DNA of 64,000 bases from positions 1-64,000 of the forward strand of contig VZRR01012423.1 in NCBI GenBank assembly GCA_013398015.1, given 5' to 3'. Source of the DNA: Oreocharis arfaki. Taxonomy: Eukaryota > Chordata > Aves > Passeriformes > Paramythiidae. Made by a program: the position numbers and the translations under genes. The notes beneath the pieces were generated by a model that searched no databases, was not told where the DNA came from, and saw only the letters and a list, made by a program, of their open reading frames with translations. This document shows, one piece after another, positions 51,855-63,036 of the stretch. Position 1 is the first letter of the stretch; each line of letters starts with the position of its first letter.

Positions 51855-53175
51855 GTGTTGCTAAGTTTGATTGAGTGCTAGGGTAGGTCTGAGAAGGCTG
51901 TTTGCAGACAAAATCTGTTGGAAATTTTACTGGTGGATGCTAACCAGTTTCTGCTGAGTCTTAAAAGCCTATAATTCAATACTATTTCTGCTTCCTCTAT
52001 TGTGGAGAGCAAGAAATGTCTAACACCAGCTGTGGTATGCATCAAGTGATACTGATACCTCAAACTGAGTTTTATGTGCTCCACTTAAAATTTATATGTG
52101 TTTTAATTGTGATAGTAAATTCACATTATTCCTCCATTTATGAAAGCATGTTGGAGCTGTACAGGAGACAAGTTCCAATAGATGGAACATCCTGGTTTTC
52201 AAGTAACTTAACAACTTTTGGGTAACAAAGTTTTGGTTGTAGCATTAGAATGGCTATAGTAGTATTGTCAAGTTGGCTTTGGATGCAGCCTGAGGCAGCG
52301 GTGGCAGAGATGTTTTGCATGGAGGTGAGTGTTTATGTGGCTTCATCATAAACTCTGACCATTCTGGCAGTCTGTGGCTCCACAGCCTGCCAGGGAGGAA
52401 GAAGCAAAGCCTTTACTGACAAAGCTAACTCAAATTCCTGGATCGATTTTAATTTGATCTGTATTAAATGTGATAGTGTGCCTTCTAGTGATGCCCTGAA
52501 TCTGAAAAGAGGAACAAATCTGGTCCAAATTATGATACAGTGATTTGAAATTCCTGAAATATTTTCATGTGGGTTTTTTTTCTGATGCTTTCACTTCCAA
52601 CTAAAATGACATATCTATATATGTGTCTTCAGAGAAACAAGGACTAGCAAAGACAAGAGAGAAAAGCCTGCAAAGTGATTGCACGCGCAGATTTAACTTT
52701 CTCAGAGCTGGTGATAGAAACATGGCTATGATGGAATCATTGAGTCATTACAGCAGTTAGTTTAGAAAAGGATTTTTAAAAACCGTTCAATTTATGTTGC
52801 CACGAATTATGATATAAATTTATTGCTTGTAATGGTATGAAGACAGTAATGGTACAAATGTAGCATTGGTATAAAAGTTGTGTTTAACTACACTGATAGA
52901 TATTTTAAGAAATTTTTAATGTGTCTTATGCTACATCGAAGTTGTCTAGACCTGTATTTCACTTTTCTCCTTAAAGTAGTCTTTCTCTGAAGAACTAGAG
53001 AGAGCAGTCTCATGGACAGCTTTGCTAATGAAAAGTAATGATCATAGGCCAGGTGAACACTAGAAGATCTTTGACACATTGTTATGATCTGCCCTGGAAA
53101 TGGGGTAACTAAGGTTTTGTTAATGGATCCCTTGGGGCAGATTGGAGTGAAACAACTAATGATTGGTGTTTACAA
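51855..53175. other. Unique sequence, no gene seen
   Basis: Nothing recognised. Overlapping frames are short and inconsistent. Confidence 0.5.
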
Positions 53176-53218
53176 ATATATATATATATATGTGTGAATA
53201 TATATATATATATATATG
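53176..53218. repeat. (TA)n microsatellite, interrupted
   Basis: Two TA runs separated by TGTGTGA. Confidence 0.95.
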
Positions 53219-53322
53219 TTTGAAAGGAATTATGTGGTTGTTTAGGTTATTGTCTATAGAAATATAAAAATATAAAAGTTTAAAAATATCACTTAAGAAA
53301 ATATATAAGGAAAAGAAAGAAA

Positions 53323-53436
53323 NNNNNNNNNNNNNNNNNNNNNNNNNNNNNNNNNNNNNNNNNNNNNNNNNNNNNNNNNNNNNNNNNNNNNNNNNNNNNN
53401 NNNNNNNNNNNNNNNNNNNNNNNNNNNNNNNNNNNN
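53323..53436. other. Assembly gap (114 N)
   Basis: Unsequenced bases. The gap probably hides the 5' part of the CpG-rich LTR that resumes at 53437 and its left junction with the AT-rich flank. The gap length may be nominal. Confidence 0.98.
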
Positions 53437-53680
53437 GTCTCCGCCTCTGGGCTCTCTGTCTCCACCTCGGGGGTTTCTGCTGCCCCCGAGGTTCCCGATG
53501 CCAATCGAATAAAGTTTTTCTGTGGAACCCATGTGGAGACCCTCCTCGCCTCCTTTACCACTGCCGCGTCGAGGAGCTGATGCTTTGCCGGGGCGCGAAC
53601 GCTCCGAGCGCCTTTGACGCTCCCGGGAAAGACGCGGCCTGCCACGCCGCTGCCAGGGCGCTTTAAAAACATTTACAACA
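53437..53680 (+). mobile_element. CpG-rich ERVK-like LTR, 5' part in gap (copy A)
   Basis: Matches the LTR at 60708-61016. The two copies are identical over 98 bp (53564-53661 against 60899-60996), share an AATAAA polyadenylation signal (53508-53513) followed by TTTCTGTGGAACC, and share the terminal ACATTTACAACA. About sixteen CpG sites in roughly 100 bp are intact. The right edge at 53680 follows from copy B. The flank CCTGTG (53681-53686) should be one half of a 6-bp duplication, with its partner in the gap. No tRNA-primer binding site follows, so it is not a 5' LTR of a provirus in this orientation. Antisense frames here contain N-derived unknown residues and are not genes. Confidence 0.8.
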
Positions 53681-54545
53681 CCTGTGCATCTAGCAACAAG
53701 ACTTGATTGTTGCAATTTAGAAGTCCATTGGTCAATGTGGTGGTCACAGTCTTGATCCATCAGGGATGGAGGGAGCCCCACAAAACACAAAATTCAATGG
53801 GTTAATATGCACTCAGGTTCAGGTGGGAGTGCCCAGGTACCTCCCCTATTGGGGGAGTTTTACAGTGTCTGATGTAACACCATAGATCATGCGCAATCCT
53901 CTGGTGGATGGCCCCAGAGATGAGCCTGGGGGCACTTTGGGAGTCTCTGACGGTTTACGACCCCTTTTCAGACATGACATCCACCTCTTAGATTTGTATA
54001 GTTGACCCAGTTTTGTCTTGTCAGAAGAGATGAATAGGATGAATACCTTCAGTCTTACATGTGCATGTGTGATACTTCACACCCTGGGGGGTGTTTTACA
54101 CCCGGCCTTTATCGGGAGGGAGAATATTGGCATGAAAAAAAACATTATTACACCAGCTTCTTACCTGCCTTTTCCCTTATCTGGCTAAAACTTCACAGTC
54201 CCAGTTTCTCAGGGACACAATATTGCAGGGCTCAAACAGTTTACCTAAACAAAGGTTGGTTTGTCATCCTCCAGTGGTGGATGCCCATCCTGTCTGCACC
54301 TCAGCTGTTTTTACGCAGATTGGAGGTTTCGCCACCACACACCCAAAAACTCTCCTGTTCCCCCTCAGCTGGGGGGATGCAAACTTGGCCTCAGCAAAGC
54401 ACTTGCTGTTTTCACAAAAGGTCACTCGCTTGAGTCATTAACCCTTAAAATTTCAGTCTCTCACAAATATCTGAAAATTAACTCTATAAAAATGCTGCCT
54501 TCCAACAGGCTGACTTTGATTGATCCCATGAATGTTTGTTAGAAT
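53681..54545. other. GC-richer unidentified block, probably an old repeat
   Basis: The base composition differs from the AT-rich flanks and returns to background after about 54545. Read on the minus strand it contains a CCAAT-type promoter element (reverse of ATTGGT at 53728) and LTR-like text, but I cannot name a family. The plus-strand frame 54059-54433 (124 codons) has no domain I recognise. It could be an older LTR on the minus strand hit near its edge by copy A, or other retroviral non-coding sequence. Confidence 0.4.
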
Positions 54546-56592
54546 GGCAATAATTGGGAATGTGATATACAGGAAGGTGGAGAAGGACCCCAAGGAAGAC
54601 AGAACATTTACTTTAAGGAACAATAAAGACTTAGTTTAACTTTTATTGCTTGAGAAGACACAAACTTAAATGTACATTGAAACTTCATTATACTGAAATG
54701 CTGAAGAAGCAGCAGATCTATTTTATAATGGAGACTCTTCTTTCAAACAAGTGATGACTTCTAAGTCTTTAAAACATTCTACATGTAATGCTCGGATAGC
54801 CATGTGCTGATTTAGAAGGTTTATTTCTTCAGAGAGCTGATAATAGCAGAAATACCACAATGTGTTGCCATAGTTCTGAAATGGAGCTTCATTTGTCTTG
54901 TGAGTGTGAAATAAACCAGATGATATACTGCTAAGTAGTGACATGCACTTATTCATTGCTTTTGATGCCACCTTTCATTTTAAATTAACACTAAAGTTTC
55001 AATACCTTTGGCCCTGCAAACCTGCTAAGTCCTGCTTTGTCACTTTTATTTCTTTTGTACTGTTGTCAAACAGAGGAATTCAGAGTTGGAATTCCACTTG
55101 AAATTAGGCTTACAATCAAAAAGAAAAAAAATGCCAGACACTCTAAAACCTTGGCTTCTCCAAGAGTTATGCAAGAGTGGACTTGAATACGACTGCTGAG
55201 TTTTCACTGCTGCCTTAAAAAGTTCACATAAGAAATTTATTACAAATGTTCTTTAAAGGAGATCTGTATACCCGACTTGTTACACTCAATGAGACCTGCA
55301 AATGAAAACACAAATGCAAATAAATTTTTAAAAAGTGAAAAATGCCTAGCAGTCTTCTATTTTAAAAATTACTCTGTTTCATATATTAAATATCTTCCTC
55401 CTCCAGAATCTAGCTTCGTTATATTTTCATAAAAGATAAGCAAATCCATAAATTTCAGTTTCAGAATTTAAGACACATAGGTTATGTCCATGATTCTACA
55501 ATCATTGTAAACTAAAGCAGCATCTGAAATAAATCTATTGGTCAACTCCATTGTATAAATTAATACATACAACATGTGGTTTGTTATGCAAATATGATTG
55601 GAAATTCAAACAGCATGCATTTAACAAATGCACAGTTAATCCCAAAGCTTGGAATTTCCTATGATCTTTTTCTTGGATTCGTATTCATACTCTTTAATGC
55701 ATCAAATATAGTCTCACAGACAGCAGCTTATCTGTAATCCCTAGCTTCAGGGTGTGACATTCTTAAATAGTTTTTTAGAAAACCTTCTGTTAAAATTTGA
55801 TAACCATTAAACATAGGCCTCTAAAAATTTCTATCCAGTCATGTCTGATTGCATTTCACTGCATTCCCAACATGTTAGCCAAGAGTTATAGTATTAGAAT
55901 GTATATAAATTTGAGTTCTGCATTTTCCTTAATATTTTTCAATTTGTTTGTTTCCTCTTAGTGACATAAACAATTTTCCACAAAGAGAAAACAATAAAGT
56001 CCTGATTTAGTGAAGGTATGCTAACAAGGTTGTTACAATTTTAACAGAGAAACTGAGATATAGCTAAAATTAGGATATTTACATATATGAATTCAAGATA
56101 TTTATAAAATCACCTTTCCTGTAATAGCTTTGCAGGGAAGGCTTAAGTTAGCAAGAATCTTTTTTAGAACTAGCATAACTACGACAACAGAAAAACTCCT
56201 TTTGTATTATGAGTTACATCTCTGTGAAGAAATATGTCACCATTCATGGATCACCACAGACAGAAAAATATGTGCAAGGCAAGAAGTGATGTTAGTAATG
56301 AAATTAAAAATAGCATCTCTTCTCCAGTTCTGTGCACATCAAATACAACCCAAATATAAATCTGTGAGATGGATAGATGACTTTTTCTGTCCCCCCCTTT
56401 CGTATCGCAAGATTGAACCATGAGTTAGGTGATACTTACATAGGACAGAAGAGAAAGGTTCTAGGAAGAAATGGAAGGAGAAATTCAGATTAAATTATTT
56501 TTAAGCACAGAAATGGAGAACAGTTACTAAATCTGAAATCTCAAATGTCCCATCATGTATTTCATGTGTTCTTTCTGGTAGCTGCAGTGATT
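54546..56592. other. AT-rich unique sequence, no gene seen
   Basis: No exon or repeat recognised. Confidence 0.55.
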
Positions 56593-56946
56593 GAGGAGGT
56601 TCAGGGTGACCTTATCACTTCATGCTTACCTGAAAGGAGGTTTTAGCCAGGTGAGGGTCAGCCTCTTCTCCCAGGCAACCAGCAACAGGATGAGATGACC
56701 TAGTCCTAAGCTGCACCAGGAGATATTTAGTTTGGACATTAGAAGGTATTTCTTCACAGAAGCAGTTGTTAAGCTTTGGAATGGACTGCCCAGGGACGTG
56801 GTGGAGCCACTGTCCCTGGAGGTGACAGTCTGTTAGGGAAAGACTCGATGTGCCACTCAGTGCCATGGTCTAGTTGATATGGTGGTGCTTCGTCGTAGGT
56901 TGGACTCAATGATCTTGGAGGTATTTTCTGAGATGATTCTGTGATG
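56593..56946 (+). mobile_element. CR1 LINE 3' end
   Basis: Sense CR1: GAGGTTCAGGGTGACCTTAT, TACCTGAAAGGAGGTTTTAG, CTCTTCTCCCAGGCAACCAG, GGACTGCCCAGGGACGTGGT and GGTTGGACTCAATGATCTTG, ending at a degenerate GATGATTCTGTGATG tail. This is the same segment as 17722-18163 but from a copy diverged in other places, so it inserted independently. Confidence 0.94.
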
Positions 56947-59900
56947 TCTCAAGCCACAGAAATGGGGCAAAGTGAAAACCTCTTTTTTTCCATGCCACTG
57001 AAGCAAAGACTATGTTCTACTGGCTCAACAGAGAAATGCATGAAAAACCCAACACTATAATGCCTTATGAAACAACAGTTCTTTTCTCACAGCAATTTCA
57101 TGAACCTGACACAGTTTTTTAGTGGAGAACCTCTTCAGTTTTCATACTTAGTCCAAATTACTATTGAAGAATGCTGTGATTTTTTCTCTAGTCTGCATGA
57201 ACAGGTTTCTTAGTTAAACTGATATAGAGGATGAGTCAGGGCTGGTGCACACTTACGTTTCCCTTCATCTCATCAGAGATGAATTCCAACACATGTGGGA
57301 GCTGTGAGGTTACTGCCTATAAGATAGCCAAACCCACTGTGTCCAGTCAGAGGAACAAATGAAATCTTGAACTGAGCTTTAAAGGGGATTTTGAGATCTC
57401 AGCTACTGCATAGGAAATTAAAGTCAACCAAAAATCTGTTTTGTATGTGAATTAAGGCCAAGTTGGTTTTCTTTTACTTTTTGTTTTAATCTAATTTTTT
57501 CTGTTATTCATAGCTATTGTTAAGGGCTTATTGTTTTTGTATTAAAATAGATACCTTAAAACATGTTAATGATACCTGGAATCTGTTATATTGTCTTTGA
57601 CATTGACTGGAATTTGAACTAATGAGAAACCCAGGATTAGATCAACACATACAGTTTATGATGAGTTAATTTTTTCATATTTTATTACTTTGATCTTCAT
57701 GGCTCCAGTTTTTGTGTATGTTTTGCAATTTATTTTGTTTTGAAAAGCTGCCAAAATTCTAATTGAGAATGTAACAATCTAATCCTTTGTCCTGTTTGCC
57801 ATGCTATCTCACCCAGAGCTGATAATGTGCTTTTGCAAAAGAGAAGAGCAAGGAACCACATTCCAGGAGAAAGGTCAGTGATATGAATGCAGATTTGAGA
57901 TAGGAGAATGTCTATAAATCTGAAAACATGCTCTTGGAGAGCACTGCCACCTCTTCCCCCACAATCACACTTCCTGCTCATTTGTCCACCCTGTTTTCAG
58001 TGTTACTTGTACTCTATATTAAGGGATGTCCATCATAACATGGAACCCAAACAGATACTGTGTATTTCTAGAAAGATAGACAGAAAAGTCCTGTATATGT
58101 AAGTTTACATGTTTGTTTATGTGTGTATGTGCAAAGGATGTGTCAAGGCTCTTATTAACTAATTTACTGTCCATGGATTCCACTAAGGGGTAAGATGTTT
58201 AGAGCATAAATTCCTTAATGTGCTATATCACTGACATCTATGGTATATGATGGTAACCTGGAATTCTCAATGAGCCATTGTATATTTTGTATGTCCTGCA
58301 CTGACTTATATTTCTTTAGCGTATTCATACATGTCTATCTCTTTTATTATATTTATCCTTTCTCTTTGACCCCGTATTTTAAAGAATTTTTTTCATTGAA
58401 CTACTTTTCCTTCAGTCTTAGCTGAAATAGCTGAGTGTTAGTGTCTCTGACATTACTCCAAAAATTTCAGTTGTTGCATACTTTCTCTGGTCTGGGTTTG
58501 GTAGTTTTAAGGTTGCGGGGTTTTTGGGAGGGGAGTTGTTATTTTTTTCTAAGACTTTTTTGGGGGGTTTTGATGGTGGTGGTAGGATTTTGGAGGGGTT
58601 TTTTATCTTTGGAGTTTTTTTGGTGATATATTGGGGTATTTTTTTGTTTGAGTTTTGCTCAGTTGTGGAGTTGTTAGGTTTTCATGCTTTCCAGAAGTGC
58701 CACCTGCAGAAAAAAATTTAAGCACATGAAACTGCAACCATGTACTCCATTAGGAGTGAAAATGTTTGTTTAAAAACTACCGTAAAAAAGAATGGGTTGG
58801 TTTTCCTGAAAGTGTATTTTTCAGTGTCAAACATTAATCTTACAGTGATTCAAATTAAGCGAAAGGATTGCACTTGAACGCATTTAAATAAATTTTAATC
58901 TGCTAATATCTGTAAAACACAAGCAGATTGAATTTCAGCAATATGAGCTTTATCACTACAGGTCAAATCTATGATGTTCTGGACAAAGAAAGATTGTGAT
59001 ATTTTTGTTTCTGGTATCAGCAGGAAAATGGGAAACTACTTGGAAAACATAATAGCAGCTTTTATCTTTTATTATTTAAGACGTAGAGACTGCAGCAGGA
59101 CTATGGAATGTTCAATGACAACTGTAGGGTGCAGGGAAAAAAAGGTTTGGTTGATTTCTATGGTGATTTGGCCTGCTGTGTCATAAATGTGTCATCCTTG
59201 TTTCCAGTGGAAAAGCAGAGACATCCTTTAGCTTGTTTTGAGAACCATTTTAATGTTCAAATCCTACTCAGTTTTACATTTGGTATTAAAGATCGTTGCT
59301 GTCCTTCAGTCATGAGAGGATGTTTCTTCAGGCCATACACTGAAAAAAATTATTTTCATTGTTAGTAAGAGTCATAATGTCATTCGAAATCTATTAGTCA
59401 ACCTGCTTCAAGTGTTTTCTAATAGTTTCAAGTCTGTAGATAAAGCTGAAATTAATGGCCTCAGAGATCAGACTGTAGAAAGAAAAATATTTAAGACACA
59501 GTGAGTATAAGAATATGATGATGTCTAGGAGAACATAGGTTAATCTAAAAACCATGGGGCTAATTTGTGTTGGCAGCGATACTAGAGTTAATGAAAATTA
59601 TTTCAAAATATCAGATTTACTGATTGTTGAGATTGACGATGCTCTGTTTTCCCTGTCTGTTTTAGGACATTTCCATCTTCCCTTGCAGAATTACTCAATT
59701 GATACTAGAGTTTTCTGATTGCTCCTTGATCAGATTCATAACAGAGATAGCTATGATCTGTGCCTTGCTTTTTATGACTCCAAAAATATTGCTCACACCC
59801 CAGAGGGGAAAGTTTGGTGTACTTCAGCCACTTTATCTATTCCCTGGGAGCACTATACTCTGTACCTTAGTCAGAGCCCCTACGGACTGTGAAATCACCT

Positions 59901-60009
59901 GTGAAAGTGATTTAAGTGTGAAGGAGACAAAAGACTGAGGTTAAATTCAGCAAATCATTTCAATAAAAAAAAGGGAGAAAGCAAATGAAATACTGCAACA
60001 TTATTGAAT
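56947..60009. other. Unique sequence with a G/T-rich tract, no gene seen
   Basis: 58495-58670 is strongly G/T-rich and is described separately. Frames 58435-58626 and 58524-58721 over it give Gly/Phe/Val-rich low-complexity peptides caused by the composition. Nothing else recognised. Confidence 0.55.
58495..58670. repeat. G/T-rich strand-asymmetric low-complexity tract
   Basis: The plus strand is almost devoid of C and poor in A. Guanine runs occur at 58517-58520, 58526-58528, 58530-58533 and 58562-58567, separated by T runs. Confidence 0.85.
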
Positions 60010-61345
60010 TGTTGCTTGGTGCCCCCTCATCTGCCCTGTTGCTCCCCTTCTCAGCTGGACAGGGGGAGACAAAAGATTTAAAAAAGACTTGTGGATCTAG
60101 ATAAGGAGAAGGAGAGATAACTGTTATGGGAAAACCAGATTTGACCTGTGGAAATTAATTTAATTTATAACCAATCAATCAGAGTTATGAGAAATCAAAC
60201 CAAATCTTTAAAAAGACCTTCCACCCACACCTCCCTTCTTCTTGACTTCAACTTCACTCACCATTTTATGTGCCTTCTCCCTCCCAGCAGCACAGGGGAA
60301 CAGGGAATGGGGCCTGTGAACAGTTGATCACACATTGTCTCTGCCGCTCCTTCCTCATTTCTGGAAGGGCTTCTCAAACTCTTTCCCTGGTCCACCATGG
60401 GATTCATCCCATGGGAGACAGTCCCCCATGAAATTCTCCAGCACAGGTCCTTCCAATAGTCTGCATTTGTTCATGGACTGATCCAGGGTGGGTTCTGTCC
60501 ATGGGTTGCAGTCCTTCAGGAGCAGACTTCTCCAGCACAGTCTCCATTCTCCATGTGTCCTGGTAGGAGCCTGCTCCAGTTCTTCCTTCTCATGGAATCA
60601 CAGCCTCCTTCAGGCATCCACCTGCTCCAGCATGGGCTCCTTCACAAGCTGCTGGTGGATCTTTGATCCATCATGGGCCTCCATGAGCTGCAGAAGCACA
60701 TCTGCCTTGTGGTGGTTGGTAAATAAATTAGTAGCTTAAAGACAAGGTGAATGGATTGGCTCCTCCCAAGGTCCTTTGTTCTTTCATTGNTCCTCTGGGC
60801 TCCTCCTGGGGTCCTGGGCCCTGGGATTCCCGATGCCATCTAAATAAAGTCTTTCTGTGGAACCTATGCGGAGACCCTCCTCGCCTCCTTTATCACCCCC
60901 GCGTCGAGGAGCTGATGCTTTGCCGGGGCGCGAACGCTCCGAGCGCCTTTGACGCTCCCGGGAAAGACGCGGCCTGCCACGCCGCTGCCAGGGCGCATTT
61001 AAAAACATTTACAACACTGCCTCACCATGGTCTGCAGAGGAATCTCTGTGCCAGCACTTGGAGTATTCCTCTCGCTTCTTCCTCACTGACCTAGGTGGGT
61101 GCATACATATTTATCTCCCATATTCTCATTCCTCTCTCTTCTGCTGTTATTCCAAGTAGTTTTTTCCCCCTCCTTAAATGCATTATTCCAGAGGTGCTAT
61201 TGCTGTCAGATGGTCTCGGCCAGTGGCCGGTCTGTCTTGGAGTCAGATGGGATTGGCTCTGTCAGACATGGAGGAAGCTTCCAGCAGCTTCTCACAGAAG
61301 CCAGCCTTGTGGCTTCCTCCCCATATCCCCAGCTTGCCTCATAAG
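60010..61345 (-). mobile_element. ERVL-type LTR, antisense, interrupted by a younger LTR
   Basis: The plus strand carries the reverse complement of an abundant bird ERVL LTR as I recall it: TTCTCAGCTGGACAGGGGGA, a TTAATTTATAACCAATCAAT stretch where the minus-strand polyadenylation signal would lie (now mutated), TGTCTCTGCCGCTCCTTCCT, several CTGCTCCAG-type repeats, and GGATTGGCTCTGTCAGACAT to GCAGCTTCTCACAGAAGCC near its 5' end on the right. About 1 kb remains once the insert at 60708-61016 and one duplication are removed. No internal retroviral genes are adjacent. The left edge is approximate. Confidence 0.75.
60702..61022 (+). mobile_element. CpG-rich ERVK-like solo LTR with 6-bp TSD (copy B)
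   Basis: Starts TGTGGTGGTTGG at 60708 and ends ACATTTACAACA at 61016 (309 bp including one N at 60790), TG...CA, with AATAAA at 60843-60848 on the plus strand. It is flanked by perfect CTGCCT duplications (60702-60707 and 61017-61022). Six-base duplications are typical of ERVK-class (betaretrovirus-like) elements. The host sequence around it, minus insert and one CTGCCT, matches the uninterrupted relative at 31554. It is a complete solo LTR left by recombination between two LTRs. The antisense frame 60784-61008 resembles that in copy A only because the LTR is the same. Confidence 0.88.
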
Positions 61346-62163
61346 CCAAATACAATTATATTTTTATGCTTTTAGAAAAATATTATATATACTGAAAGGC
61401 AATTAATCTCCCTGAAAAAATAAGTTTTAAAATTGTGTATATTCCTATGCATAATTTCCACCTGCCTGACATACAACAGAGGTTTGTCCTGGGATCTCCT
61501 ACGTCTTGAGATTGTTCTTCCCAAAGCAGTGCCAGGGCTTCATTTTTTTTTTTTTAATTCATTCCTGCTAATTTTGCTCTACCTTCTTCAAAAGAATTTG
61601 CACAACAAACATTAAAACAGCATTAAATTTTAGCAACTTCTTTTACAGGTGAATTACTTAGATATGAACAGGAGCATTGTCTTTTGTTACCTGGTGAATA
61701 TTTTCTATCTTCAAAATGACTCAGAGGAAATGAGAATCCTCTTAGATGAACAGAAATTGTTATCTGAGCTCCCAAATCGAGTCCTTCACACAGACATAGG
61801 TGTAGACAACATGGGAGCTGTAGACAATGACTGATCAGAAAATGGATCATGTACAACAATGTGTGACAGCATGCAAGAGCACTCCATGGGCTTGCAAAGA
61901 AGGTGCATACTGGTTAATGTGGAAAAGAAACATCTGAACAGTGTTTTATGTCAGCAGTCTTAAAGGACTCCCAAGCCCAGATCACATAAGGCAACTTTAC
62001 AACTAGGGATGAATCTGCTGAAAAATAAATTTCTTCCACGTAAATGCACAGCTTGCATTCTGAAGTGTTGCATGCATATGGACTTCTGATTAGCCAAGAG
62101 ATCATCATAATTATTCTTCCCAAAGTTTAACGTTTCCTAATATATTAAGGCTGTAAGAATTTG
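61346..62163. other. Unique sequence, no gene seen
   Basis: A 13-T run at 61543-61555. No exon or repeat recognised. Confidence 0.5.
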
Positions 62164-63036
62164 TGTATGTGTTAGGAATGGGATGATGTGGGTTTAAACA
62201 AGTCCCTGCCTTTTACCCAGGCCTCCAGCAACAGGCAGTAACTTTATTGAGGTGGCCGGCACCTCAAAACCCTCTCTCATTCATAAGTTCTTTAAAAATG
62301 GCTGATTCGGTCCATTATAGAATGAATTATTTATTTAATAGATACAAAACTAACAGACATAGGACTTAAAACAGACTGTTACTACACAGGAATAGGACAA
62401 AAAGAGATTACTAGTATTACACGTGGGGTTAAAGGTACCATTAATTTTACTGCTAGCTAAGAAATAATAACTTAGGATCAAATTTTTCTTACCATCCAAT
62501 TCCTGATTGAGCACACATCAAAATCCTTTCTTTCAGTTCCCAGGAAAGTAACCACGGAATCTGTGTCCAGGCTCTGGGCAGAAGTCTCACATACTTTCAG
62601 GGCATATGGGTAGAAGGCTTCTGTCTGCGTGATAATTATATGGGCTTTTATAGATACAAGAACCATTTCTTTTGGTCAAGAATTTTTATTTTTCTCTCAT
62701 TTCTTCCCACATTTGCTTTCAAGACTAAGATGTTGATCCTTATCTGGGGGCCTGTGCCCTTTCGGTGCCAGAGATGACTCCATGCTGGGCCTGTGACCCA
62801 CCTGGGCTATCTCTTGCATATGCACCAACCACTTGTGGTAGAGACAAGGGGTAGACATGTCCTGCCACAACAGGTCAGTGCCACCTAGTGAGATCTGAAA
62901 CACAGAGCTAGATCTACACATGAACATGGTCAGTACAATGCTGACCTTTCTTCCCTCTAACTTCTCCCTATGTTTCCTCAGAGAGAATTTCTCAAAAATT
63001 CAGATATCCTCAGCTTTATCAATAGGTAACTGTATG
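62164..63036 (-). mobile_element. Possible antisense LTR
   Basis: Read on the minus strand this block has a TATA-like CTATAAAAGC (plus 62643-62652), a later AATAAAG (plus 62250-62256), and an end CCTAACA at 62170. TGTATG occurs just outside both proposed ends (62164-62169 and 63031-63036). Against it, the right end is GGTAAC rather than the expected CA, and I recognise no family. It may be an LTR with different true ends, or unrelated sequence. Confidence 0.35.

Noticed and set aside
53289..53790. Arg-rich minus-strand frames through the N gap, with the same peptide near 60784-61008
   Set aside because: The shared peptide looks like a conserved protein, but it is the reverse strand of the same CpG-rich LTR in both places, and part of it is translated from N.
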